The notes beneath the pieces are model-generated. The model ran no database searches, was not told the origin of the DNA, and saw nothing but the letters and a program-made list of their open reading frames with translations. From Phytopseudomonas seleniipraecipitans (GTDB taxonomy: Bacteria; Pseudomonadota; Gammaproteobacteria; Pseudomonadales; Pseudomonadaceae): 64,000 bases of DNA. The stretch is taken from assembly GCF_900102335.1 (NCBI RefSeq), contig NZ_FNBM01000006.1:124001-188000 (forward strand). Direction: 5' to 3'. The position numbers and the translations under genes were made by a program. Shown here piece by piece: positions 37,774 through 45,937 of this stretch; position 1 is the first letter of the stretch; every line of letters starts with the position of its first letter.

Positions 37774-40053
37774 ATGCGCTGCCGGCTGTTGTTGAGTGTT
37801 TGCCTTGTTTTAATCAGCCCGCTGTTGATGGCGCAGTCCGTTTCCTACAGCCGCGATATCCAGCCGATCTTCACGCAGAACTGTGTGGCCTGCCATGCTT
37901 GCTACGACGCGCCCTGCCAGCTCAATCTGGGCAGTGGCGAAGGCACCGAGCGGGGCGCCAGCAAGGTGCCGGTCTATGACGGTACGCGCAGCGAAACCCA
38001 GGCCACCACGCGTCTGTTTATGGATGCTCATGGTGAGCCCGCCTGGCGACGCAAGGACTTCAACTCGGTGCTCGACCAACAGGGCGGCCAGGCGGCATTG
38101 ATGGCGCGCATGCTCGAGTTGGGCCACGCCACGCCGCTGCCGCCCAATAGCAAATTGCCCAAGGAGCTGGCCATCGGCATCGACCGGGTCAACCAGTGCC
38201 CGCTGCCGGGTGAGTTCGAGAGCTTTGCCAGCAAAAATCCTATGGTTGGCATGCCGTTCGCGGTAACGGGGCTCACCGAGCAGGACTATCAAACGGTGCA
38301 ACACTGGCTGGCGCAGGGCGCTCCGGTGGATCAGCAGGCACTGCAGCCAAGCGCGGGGGAGGCACGCCAGATCGGCGAGTGGGAGCAGTTTCTCAATGCG
38401 CCCGGCGACGAACAGGCGCTGGTCAGTCGCTGGCTGTACGAGCACCTGTTTCTCGCTCACCTGCATTTCGAGGCGGGCGAGGCCGGCCACTTCTTTCAAC
38501 TGGTGCGCTCGCGTACACCGAGCGGCCAACCCGTCGATATCATCGCCACGCGGCGCCCCAATGATGATCCCGGCACCACCGTCTATTACCGCGTGATACC
38601 GATACAGGGCGTGATCGTTCACAAGACCCACATCACCTACCCACTCAGCGCCGCGAAACTGGCTCGGGTGAAATCGCTGTTCTTCGCCAGCGAGTGGCAG
38701 GTAGGGGTCGTGCCAGGGTATGGCGTGCAGCGTCGTTCCAACCCCTTCGAAACCTTCGAGGCCATTCCGGCTCAGGCGCGTTATCAGTTCATGCTCGATA
38801 ACGCCGAGTACTTCGTGCGCACCTTTATCCGCGGCCCTGTATGCCGCGGGCAGATCGCTACCGACGTGATTCGCGACAACTTCTGGGTGGTGTTTCAGGA
38901 TCCGCAGCATGACCTGTACATCACCGACCCGGCGTATCGGGGTGAAACCACGCCTTTGTTGGCAATGCCCGGCCAGCTCGACCAGATCGGCGACCTGCTG
39001 GGCCTGTGGCGCGCCTACCGCAACAAGCGCAACGACTATGAAGCCCTGCGTACCGACGGCTACGCCCAGGCGCCGGCGCCCGACTGGTCGCATATCTGGC
39101 GTGGCAACGACAACGCGCTGCTGTCGATCTTCCGCCAGTACGACAGCGCCTCGGTGCGCAAAGGCCTGGTGGGTGAGATTCCGCAAACCCTGTGGTGGAT
39201 GGACTATCCGCTGCTCGAGCGCACCTACTATCAGCTGGTGGTGAATTTCGATGTGTTCGGCAACGTCTCGCACCAGGCGCAGACGCGGCTGTACTTCGAC
39301 CTGATTCGTAACGGCGCCGAGCAGAATTTTCTGCGCCTGATGCCAGCCGACGCGCGCTCGGGGCTGTTCAGCGACTGGTACCAGAACAGCGGGAAGCTCA
39401 AGGCCTGGATGGATTATTACCCGCTGGACAGAAAAACCCCGAGCGGTCTGGCGTTGGCGGGAGATGACCCGAAACGGCAGTTCAGCGAGCAACTGTTGCA
39501 ACGCTTCGGCATGCTCAATGCGCGACCCGATCCCATCAATCGCTGCAGCGGTGAGCATTGCCACCGTGATGGGCTGGCTGCTGACCTGCAGCAGGCTGAG
39601 CAGGCATTGAGCCGCCTGGCCTCACGGCCAGCTTCGCAGCTCAACGTGATCCATCACCTGCCCGAGGCGACGTTATTGCGGGTAGAAGGGGACAATGGCC
39701 GTCGTGAGGTCTACAGCCTGCTGCGCAACCGTGCGCACAGCAACGTGGCGTTCATGCTCGGTGAGGAACTGCGCTATCAGCCGCGTCTGGACACCCTGAC
39801 GATCTACCCGGAAGTGCTGACCAGCTACCCCAACTTCATGTTTTCGGTACCGGCCGGCCAAGTGCCTGAGTTCGTCACCGCGCTCGAGCAAGTGAGCGAT
39901 ACCGCGACATTCGACAAGGTGGTCGAACGCTGGGGAATTCGCCGAACCCATCCGCAGTTCTGGCGGTACTTCCACGACCTGACCGCGCATATCCGCGAAC
40001 AGGATCCGCAGGAAGCGGGCGTGCTGGACATGAACCGCTACCAGAACCTCTAA
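37774..40053 (+). CDS. cti: Fatty-acid cis/trans isomerase, cytochrome c-type
   Basis: Periplasmic haem enzyme that converts cis to trans unsaturated fatty acids in membrane phospholipids, a rapid Pseudomonas response to solvents and heat. 759 residues: signal peptide (MRCRLLLSVCLVLISPLLMA), then the c-haem site CVACH soon after the cleavage site, and a long catalytic domain characteristic of Cti (YRVIPIQGVIVHKTHITYP, MLDNAEYFVRTF). The ATG at 37774 opens the signal peptide; the open frame from 37666 does not. It is constitutively expressed in known cases. Divergent from metH. Confidence 0.93.
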   Translation: MRCRLLLSVCLVLISPLLMAQSVSYSRDIQPIFTQNCVACHACYDAPCQLNLGSGEGTERGASKVPVYDGTRSETQATTRLFMDAHGEPAWRRKDFNSVLDQQGGQAALMARMLELGHATPLPPNSKLPKELAIGIDRVNQCPLPGEFESFASKNPMVGMPFAVTGLTEQDYQTVQHWLAQGAPVDQQALQPSAGEARQIGEWEQFLNAPGDEQALVSRWLYEHLFLAHLHFEAGEAGHFFQLVRSRTPSGQPVDIIATRRPNDDPGTTVYYRVIPIQGVIVHKTHITYPLSAAKLARVKSLFFASEWQVGVVPGYGVQRRSNPFETFEAIPAQARYQFMLDNAEYFVRTFIRGPVCRGQIATDVIRDNFWVVFQDPQHDLYITDPAYRGETTPLLAMPGQLDQIGDLLGLWRAYRNKRNDYEALRTDGYAQAPAPDWSHIWRGNDNALLSIFRQYDSASVRKGLVGEIPQTLWWMDYPLLERTYYQLVVNFDVFGNVSHQAQTRLYFDLIRNGAEQNFLRLMPADARSGLFSDWYQNSGKLKAWMDYYPLDRKTPSGLALAGDDPKRQFSEQLLQRFGMLNARPDPINRCSGEHCHRDGLAADLQQAEQALSRLASRPASQLNVIHHLPEATLLRVEGDNGRREVYSLLRNRAHSNVAFMLGEELRYQPRLDTLTIYPEVLTSYPNFMFSVPAGQVPEFVTALEQVSDTATFDKVVERWGIRRTHPQFWRYFHDLTAHIREQDPQEAGVLDMNRYQNL

Positions 40054-40212
40054 GTACACGCGGCTCAGCAGGCAAGCGGTTGCCGCTGTTCAATGGCAGG
40101 GTCGCATGCCATTTCTCCCGACCTTTCTCCAGCCGCTGCGGTCGGACGCTGTGGCAGCCCGTTACGGTGCTTGCCCCGTGTCGGTTTCAACGAGAGGGAG
40201 AGTGGCGGTTTT

Positions 40213-41232
40213 ATGCTGATTTCAGTGCAGGCATTGCGGGCGTTGGCAGCCTGGGTAGTAGTCTTTCACCATGTCATGCAGGTGTTTTTCGACTTCAAGG
40301 CCGATAGCTTTCTGGGCTATCTGTTCACTGACAAGGGCGCAGTCGGTGTCGATATTTTCTTCATCATCAGCGGCCTGGTGATTTATCTGTCGACTCAAGG
40401 CAAGAGCATCACGCCGTGGCGTTTCATGCTCAACCGCGCGCTGCGCATCGTGCCGGCGTACTGGCTCTATTCGCTGATTGCTGCGGTGATCATCGCCTTC
40501 GCCAATCCGGTGATGCCAACCCAGGCGTTCGATCTGCAGCACCTGATGATGTCGCTGCTGTTCATTCCCGCAGAAAACCCCGCCGGCTTTGGCTTGTACC
40601 CGACGTTAAACGTTGGCTGGACGCTGAATTACGAAATGTTCTTCTACCTGCTGTTCGCGCTGGCATTCATCGTGCCGCAGCGTTTCCGTCTGCTGCTCAT
40701 CACCAGCAGCCTGCTGCTGTTCGGATTGCTGGCGACCCAGCCGTGGGTCAGCGACTTCTATCGCAATAGCATCGTCTACGAATTCCTCTTCGGCGTACTG
40801 CTGGGCATGGTCTACAGCCGCGGCTGGATTCGTCAGGGCCTGTGGATACCGCTGCTGCTGATCGCCGGCGCACTCATGGCCATCTACCACCTGGACAACT
40901 CCATGCGCCTGCTGCACTGGGGTGTGCCCAGCGCGATGATCGTGGCTGCTTGCATCGCCATGGAACCGTGGTTCAAGGACAGCCGGCTATTGGCTCGGAT
41001 GGGCGACCTGTCCTATTCGGTGTACCTGCTGCACGTGATCGTGCTGTCGCTGGGCTGGTACCTGCAGGCCAGCCTGGATCTTAATCCGTATGTGGTGATC
41101 GCGGCCTGCATGCCGCTTATTGCGTTGGCGTCGTGGGGCAGTTACGAATTGATCGAGAAGCGTTTTTTCGTTCACGCCAAAGCCTGGTTTAGCGAGCGGA
41201 CGACGCAGAAACCGCTCCAGGCTCTATCCTGA
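40213..41232 (+). CDS. Acyltransferase 3 family membrane protein
   Basis: 339 residues, about ten membrane segments. N-terminal RALAAWVVVFHHVMQ supplies the conserved acceptor-side His, and GVDIFFIISGLVI the F-F-x-x-S-G motif of OafA-like O-acyltransferases. They acylate surface polysaccharides or lipids; the acceptor here is unknown, and no glycan cluster surrounds it. Start ATG at 40213 (Shine-Dalgarno GAGTGG region); the frame open from 40093 lacks membrane character. Its position between cti and nfuA differs from PAO1 as I remember it. Confidence 0.87.
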   Translation: MLISVQALRALAAWVVVFHHVMQVFFDFKADSFLGYLFTDKGAVGVDIFFIISGLVIYLSTQGKSITPWRFMLNRALRIVPAYWLYSLIAAVIIAFANPVMPTQAFDLQHLMMSLLFIPAENPAGFGLYPTLNVGWTLNYEMFFYLLFALAFIVPQRFRLLLITSSLLLFGLLATQPWVSDFYRNSIVYEFLFGVLLGMVYSRGWIRQGLWIPLLLIAGALMAIYHLDNSMRLLHWGVPSAMIVAACIAMEPWFKDSRLLARMGDLSYSVYLLHVIVLSLGWYLQASLDLNPYVVIAACMPLIALASWGSYELIEKRFFVHAKAWFSERTTQKPLQALS

Positions 41233-41303
41233 GTAAAATAGTAGGACTTTATCCAGCAGCATGATTTGGCGTACACTTCGCCACATGACCGTGAGGAGTT
41301 GCC

Positions 41304-41888
41304 ATGAGCACTATTACCATTACCGATGCCGCCCATGATTACCTGGCAGACCTGCTGAGCAAGCAGAACACTCCGGGAATCGGCATTCGCGTTTTCATCA
41401 CCCAGCCGGGAACCCAGTACGCGGAAACTTGCATTGCGTACTGCAAGCCCGGTGAGCAGAAGCCGGAAGACCAGGCTATCGGCCTGGCTAACTTCACCGC
41501 ATGGATCGACGCCGTCAGCGAGCCATTTCTCGAAGACGCCGTCGTCGATTACGCCACCGATCGCATGGGCGGCCAGCTGACCATCAAGGCGCCGAATGCC
41601 AAGGTACCGATGGTCAATGAGGACAGCCCGCTCAATGAGCGCATCAACTACTACCTGCAGACCGAGATCAATCCCGGTCTGGCCAGCCATGGTGGCCAGG
41701 TGACATTGATCGATGTCGTCGACGAAGGCATTGCCGTACTGCAGTTCGGCGGCGGCTGCCAGGGTTGCGGTCAGGCGGACCTGACGCTCAAGGAAGGTAT
41801 CGAAAAAACGCTGCTGGAGCGCATTCCGCAGCTCAAAGGCGTGCGCGATGTGACCGACCATAGTAATCGGGAAAATGCCTACTACTGA
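41304..41888 (+). CDS. nfuA: Fe-S biogenesis protein NfuA
   Basis: Carrier that delivers 4Fe-4S clusters, important under oxidative or iron stress. 194 residues: N-terminal degenerate A-type (HesB-like) domain and C-terminal NifU domain with the cluster-binding CQGC in [17 protein letters not shown] at 41304 with GAGGAG upstream. The 71-nt leader was examined for an IscR site without a convincing match. Ends in a strong terminator. Confidence 0.95.
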   Translation: MSTITITDAAHDYLADLLSKQNTPGIGIRVFITQPGTQYAETCIAYCKPGEQKPEDQAIGLANFTAWIDAVSEPFLEDAVVDYATDRMGGQLTIKAPNAKVPMVNEDSPLNERINYYLQTEINPGLASHGGQVTLIDVVDEGIAVLQFGGGCQGCGQADLTLKEGIEKTLLERIPQLKGVRDVTDHSNRENAYY

Positions 41889-41902
41889 TAGGCTCACACA
41901 TG

Positions 41903-41929
41903 AAAAGGCGACTTCGGTCGCCTTTTTTT
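41903..41929 (+). terminator. Terminator of nfuA
   Basis: AAAGGCGAC / GTCGCCTTT stem with a TTCG-type tetraloop region and a seven-base U-tract, 14 nt after the stop. Confidence 0.92.
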
Positions 41930-41964
41930 ATTTTTGAGGTGCGCCGGTTCACGAAAAGAGGATT

Positions 41965-41996
41965 AAAGCCAAAGTGTAATGGCTTTTTGCTATAGC
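41965..41996 (+). promoter_or_regulatory. Hairpin and extended -10 before the response-regulator gene
   Basis: AAAGCCA-N8-TGGCTTT followed by TTTTGC resembles a second weak terminator. It runs straight into TGC-TATAGC, an extended -10 candidate (41988-41996) for the receiver-CheC gene about 100 nt downstream. The two readings are alternatives or may coexist. Confidence 0.3.
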
Positions 41997-42091
41997 TTGG
42001 CCGAAGCACTCCAGGATGGGGCCGCGTTGTTGGCATGGTGACCATCGCGCGATGAAGTCGGATCTGTATTCAGCTCTCCCGAGGCGTATTG

Positions 42092-43096
42092 ATGCCAAAA
42101 GCATCTCTTCTGGTCTGCGATGATTCAAACATGGCCCGCAAGCAGCTCATACGCGCCTTGCCTGCGCAATGGCCGGTGCTGGTCACTCAGGTCAGCAATG
42201 GCCAGGAAGCCCTCGACCAGTTGCGTGCGGCGCCTAGCGATCTTCTGCTGCTCGACCTGACGATGCCCGTGCTCGATGGTTATGGGGTGCTGGCTGCGCT
42301 CAAGGCCGAGGGACTGGCGCAGAAGGTCATCGTGGTGTCTGGCGATGTGCAGGAAGAGGCCATACGCCGCGTAAAAGAGCTGGGCGCATCGGCTTTTCTG
42401 AAGAAGCCGGTCGATCCTGAGTTGCTCCGGCAGACCCTAAACACGCTGGGCATGCTTGACGCAACTGCCGGCACATCCCTGACAGTACCCGCGCAAGCAC
42501 TCAGCGAGCCTAAGGTGTCGTTCCGCGACGCCTTCCGAGAAGTCGTCAACGTCGCCATGGGGCAGGCCGCTGCGCTGCTCGCCCGCGTGCTCGGGGTGTT
42601 CGTGCAACTGCCAATTCCCAACGTGAACATCCTCGAAGTCAGCGAACTGCATATGGCCCTGGCCGATGCACAACGCGGCAACGGGCTGACCGCTGTATGC
42701 CAGGGTTACATCGGCGGCGGCATGTGCGGCGAAGCGCTGCTGATCTTCCACGATTCGGAAGTGGCCGACATGGCCAGGCTGATGAAGTGGCAGCAGCAAG
42801 ACCATTCTTCCATGGAAATGCTGCTGGACATGTCCAGCGTGCTGATCGGTGCCTGCCTGAGCGGCATCGCTGCCCAGCTCGACGTGAGTTTCTCCCAGGG
42901 TCATCCCCAGGTGCTGGGCGAGCACGCCTCCATCGATGAACTGATCCGTATCAACAGCCAACGCTGGCGCAAAACCCTGGCAGTGGAAGTCAGCTACAGC
43001 ATCGAGGGGCACAATATCCACTTCGACCTGCTGCTGTTATTCACCGAAGACTCGGTGCCATTGTTGACTGGCAAACTCGCTTACCTGATGGAATGA
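42092..43096 (+). CDS. Response regulator with C-terminal CheC/CheX-like domain
   Basis: 334 residues. The receiver domain spans about 1-120 with acidic pair D10-D11, phospho-acceptor D55 (LLLLDLTMP), and Lys near 104 (FLKKPVDP). A CheC/CheX/FliY-like domain occupies about 140-334. It carries one phosphatase-type E-x-x-N (E150, N153 in FREVVNVAMG); the second repeat reads LDMSSVLIGACLSG without the Asn. CheC-family proteins dephosphorylate CheY-P, so this may be an autoregulated regulator. ATG at 42092 with GAGG 7 nt upstream. Its stop overlaps the next start (ATGA). Confidence 0.85.
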   Translation: MPKASLLVCDDSNMARKQLIRALPAQWPVLVTQVSNGQEALDQLRAAPSDLLLLDLTMPVLDGYGVLAALKAEGLAQKVIVVSGDVQEEAIRRVKELGASAFLKKPVDPELLRQTLNTLGMLDATAGTSLTVPAQALSEPKVSFRDAFREVVNVAMGQAAALLARVLGVFVQLPIPNVNILEVSELHMALADAQRGNGLTAVCQGYIGGGMCGEALLIFHDSEVADMARLMKWQQQDHSSMEMLLDMSSVLIGACLSGIAAQLDVSFSQGHPQVLGEHASIDELIRINSQRWRKTLAVEVSYSIEGHNIHFDLLLLFTEDSVPLLTGKLAYLME

Positions 43097-44058
43097 CAGA
43101 CATGGTCGCGAACATGGATTTGAACGAGTTCCACTGGTTGCTGGCGATCGTGCAGAGCATCGACGTTGGCGTGGTGGTGCTGGATCGCGAATACCGGGTC
43201 GAGGTCTGGAACAGCTTCATGGAAAACCACTCGGGGCGCACTGCGCGCGACGCCTCGGAACGCTCGTTCTTCGAGCTGTTTCCCGAGGTCGAAGAAAGCT
43301 GGTTTCGACGTAAGGTAGAGAGCGTTGCCACCCTGGGAACGCCGGCCTTCACCATCTGGGAGCAGCGACCCTATCTGGTGCGTTTCAAAAACTACCAGCC
43401 GATTACCGGGCTGGAGGATTTCATGTACCAGAACACCACCATCCTGCCGCTGCAGGCCACCAACAGCAAGATCGAACACCTGTGCCTGATCATCTACGAC
43501 GTCACCAGTGTCGCTGTGAACAAGCGTCAGCTGCAGTCGATGAGCGATCAGTTCAAGCACCTGTCACGTACCGATCGGCTGACAGGACTGAATAACCGGG
43601 GTTACTGGGAGGAGGAGCTCAAGCGTGAGTACGCAAGGCACCGCCGTTATGGCAGCAGCGCTTCGCTGGTGATCTTCGATATCGACCACTTCAAGAAGGT
43701 CAACGACACCTACGGCCACCAGGCAGGCGATACGGTGATCCAAAGCTTGGCCAAGATCGTCAGCGAGCAGATCCGCGACACGGATATTGCCGGGCGCTAC
43801 GGCGGCGAAGAGTTCGTGGTACTGCTGCCGGATGTCGATGCCGCGGGCGGGCGAGTGTTTGCCGAACGGCTGCGCGGCGTGGTCGAGCGCCTGCAGATCA
43901 GCCACGAGGGGCAGGTGATTCCCTTCACCGTCAGCCTCGGCGTGGCCGACCTGAGCGAGCCGTGCCATGACCACCAGCAGCTCATCGAGCGGGCCGACCA
44001 GGCGCTGTATGGCTCCAAGCGAAATGGCCGCAATCAGGTGACGGTGTACGGCGCCTGA
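43093..44058 (+). CDS. PAS-GGDEF diguanylate cyclase
   Basis: 321 residues, soluble. A PAS sensor (about 10-130, VVLDREYRVEVWNSFMENHSG) is followed by a GGDEF domain (about 160-320) with the active-site RYGGEEF, competent for c-di-GMP synthesis. A complete RxxD product-inhibition site (RDTD) lies five residues before it. The upstream CheC-fused regulator overlaps the start by ATGA, so the two proteins are probably made together and act in one pathway, with phosphorylation upstream and c-di-GMP as output (inference). Confidence 0.92.
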   Translation: MTDMVANMDLNEFHWLLAIVQSIDVGVVVLDREYRVEVWNSFMENHSGRTARDASERSFFELFPEVEESWFRRKVESVATLGTPAFTIWEQRPYLVRFKNYQPITGLEDFMYQNTTILPLQATNSKIEHLCLIIYDVTSVAVNKRQLQSMSDQFKHLSRTDRLTGLNNRGYWEEELKREYARHRRYGSSASLVIFDIDHFKKVNDTYGHQAGDTVIQSLAKIVSEQIRDTDIAGRYGGEEFVVLLPDVDAAGGRVFAERLRGVVERLQISHEGQVIPFTVSLGVADLSEPCHDHQQLIERADQALYGSKRNGRNQVTVYGA

Positions 44059-44071
44059 CCGCGGCTATTCA

Positions 44072-44578
44072 TTACCAGTATTTCGGGTAGCGCGCTTCGC
44101 GGCTGGCGTTGTTGTAGACGAGTGCCACCGCGATCAGCAACAGCGAGCCGCTGAGCGTCGGATAGAGCAGAAAATCCCACCCCGGTAACGCCAGGAATAC
44201 GATCACCGGGTTGGAGCCGGCAGGCGGGTGCACTGTGCGCGTGAGCATCATCAGGGCAATAGCGGTGCCGACTGCCAGCGCCACGGCCCACCAGTGCGGA
44301 CCGCATATCTGCAGGAATAGCAAGCCGGTGAATGTGCTCAAAAAATGCCCGAACATGACGTTGCGCGGTTGCGAGAAGGGTACATCGGGGAAGCCGAATA
44401 CCAGCACGCAGGAAGCGCCGAACGAGCCTAGTAACAAGCTCGCCGTCAGCGCGTCGCCCAGCCCCGCGATCGCAGCGATCGCCAGCACACCACCGAGCCA
44501 GGCGATCAATACCTGCCGCAGGCCAGGGCGTGCGGGCAGCGCGGCGCTATCACCACGCAGCTTGTTGAAGGTGAACAT
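44072..44578 (-). CDS. HPP family integral membrane protein
   Basis: 168 residues with about four hydrophobic segments. It contains the HPP signature (RTVHPPAGSNPVI) that defines the family. Some plant and cyanobacterial HPP proteins have been linked to nitrite transport; that cannot be carried over here with confidence. ATG at 44578, preceded by GCGAGAAATC, 12 nt after the DUF1272 stop, so it is the third gene of an operon with the GlxA regulator. Confidence 0.85.
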   Translation of the reverse strand: MFTFNKLRGDSAALPARPGLRQVLIAWLGGVLAIAAIAGLGDALTASLLLGSFGASCVLVFGFPDVPFSQPRNVMFGHFLSTFTGLLFLQICGPHWWAVALAVGTAIALMMLTRTVHPPAGSNPVIVFLALPGWDFLLYPTLSGSLLLIAVALVYNNASREARYPKYW

Positions 44579-44590
44579 GATTTCTCGCTT

Positions 44591-44839
44591 TCAGGTATGC
44601 GCTGCGCAACCTGCGGGATTGTGAACCCGTAAGCTGGACGGCGGGTTGGCAGGCAATTTTGCGGCAGGCCGGATTGGCCTGCGCACCAGTTCACCCTGGC
44701 AGTTTGGGCAATGGCCGTTCAGATGCGTGTCGGCGCAATCGCTGCAGTAGGTGCATTCGAACGAGCAGATGCGCGCTTCGCTGGACTCGGGCGGCAGGTC
44801 ACGATCGCAGCATTCACAGTTGGGGCGTAGTTCAAGCAT
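44591..44839 (-). CDS. DUF1272 small cysteine-rich protein
   Basis: 82 residues with ten cysteines, in CxCC, CxxxCxxCxxC and CxxC patterns (positions 8, 10, 11, 25, 29, 32, 35, 44, 47 and near the C-terminus), so probably a zinc-ribbon fold. Function unknown. ATG at 44839 with AGGAGATTTCTC upstream, overlapping the regulator gene by 8 nt. The tail after residue 60 is basic and Pro-rich. Confidence 0.82.
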   Translation of the reverse strand: MLELRPNCECCDRDLPPESSEARICSFECTYCSDCADTHLNGHCPNCQGELVRRPIRPAAKLPANPPSSLRVHNPAGCAAHT

Positions 44840-45842
44840 GAGAAATCTCCTGGCCGAAGCGTTCGGCATATTCCTGGGGGCTGATGGACAGATGTTTTTG
44901 AAAGACCCGGCGCAAATTCTCTGGATGGCCGAAGCCGGTCAGGCGTGCGACGGTGCTGATGGAGGCCTGGGCATCCTGGAGTAACGCTCGGGCCGCCTCT
45001 AGACGAATGCGCTCCACGTAACGGGCAGGGCCGATGCCCAGTTCGCTGGCAAACACCCGTGAGAGGGTACGTGGCGCCATGTTCGCGTTACTGGCCAGTG
45101 CCTCAAGAGAGAGATCGCTACCCAGGTGGGCAGGAATCCATTCGAGCAGGTCGGCAAGCCGTGGTGTGCGGCTTGGCTCGGGAGCGAGCAGGGCGCTGAA
45201 CTGCGCCTGGCCGCCCGGGCGACGCAGGAACAACACCAGCCGTCGCGCCACCGCCAGCGCCATGCTGCGTCCCAGATCGGCCTCTACCAATGCCAGGGCC
45301 AGGTCGATACCGGCGGTGACGCCTGCCGACGTGAACAGGTGGTTGTTGCGGTTGCCGGCGGTGGGGTCATAGGTGTGCAGGCAGTCACTGTCCACACGTA
45401 ACCTGTCGTGTTGACGCAAGGTCTCGACATCCGCCCAGTGGGTGGTCACACGCTGGCCGTCGAGCAGCCCGGTGCGGGCGAGGATCAGCGCGCCCGAACA
45501 TACCGAGCCGAGCCTGCGTACATGCGGCTCGGCGCTGCGCAGCCAGTCGAGCAGCGGCAGGTTCTCGCACTGCCGCGTCTCGCCGATGCCACCGGGAATC
45601 AACAGGGTATCCAGAGTGGCAGGATCACACTCGCGCCACGCCGCATCAGCGACCATGCGCATGCCGGATGAACTGCGTACTGCGCCGGGCACCTCGCTGA
45701 GCATTAGCAGCCGATAGGCATCGCTTAGCCCTTGGCGGTTGCGTTCAACGTTGGCAGAGGCAAATACCTGCAAGGGGCCGACCACGTCCAGGCTCATGAA
45801 GTCTGGATAGATCAGCGCAGCGATGCATTTGATGTCGTCCAT
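44832..45842 (-). CDS. GlxA-type transcriptional regulator (DJ-1 domain plus AraC HTH)
   Basis: 336 residues. An N-terminal DJ-1/PfpI amidotransferase-like ligand domain (about 5-190, LLIPGGIGE, LGSVCSGALILA, with the nucleophile-position Cys retained in VCSGA) is followed by a C-terminal AraC/XylS double HTH (about 225-325). Such regulators control amino-acid, betaine or carnitine catabolism in pseudomonads. ATG at 45842 with GAGGGG. It heads the GlxA-DUF1272-HPP operon and is likely to regulate it. Effector unknown. Confidence 0.88.
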   Translation of the reverse strand: MDDIKCIAALIYPDFMSLDVVGPLQVFASANVERNRQGLSDAYRLLMLSEVPGAVRSSSGMRMVADAAWRECDPATLDTLLIPGGIGETRQCENLPLLDWLRSAEPHVRRLGSVCSGALILARTGLLDGQRVTTHWADVETLRQHDRLRVDSDCLHTYDPTAGNRNNHLFTSAGVTAGIDLALALVEADLGRSMALAVARRLVLFLRRPGGQAQFSALLAPEPSRTPRLADLLEWIPAHLGSDLSLEALASNANMAPRTLSRVFASELGIGPARYVERIRLEAARALLQDAQASISTVARLTGFGHPENLRRVFQKHLSISPQEYAERFGQEISHA

Positions 45843-45937
45843 GGCGGCCCCTCGGAGATGAGGGACGGATTGTGCGCGGGCGTTCATGTGACAGCAATGA
45901 CATTAACCCCACATATCTCGCCATTTGGCTTGTTGGA

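Noticed and set aside
37810..39564. 584-codon minus-strand open frame opposite cti
   Set aside because: Antisense to a clear Cti with signal peptide and haem site.
41233..41303. IscR operator upstream of nfuA
   Set aside because: The best match (ATAGTAGGACT) needs an insertion against the type 1 consensus; too weak to call.
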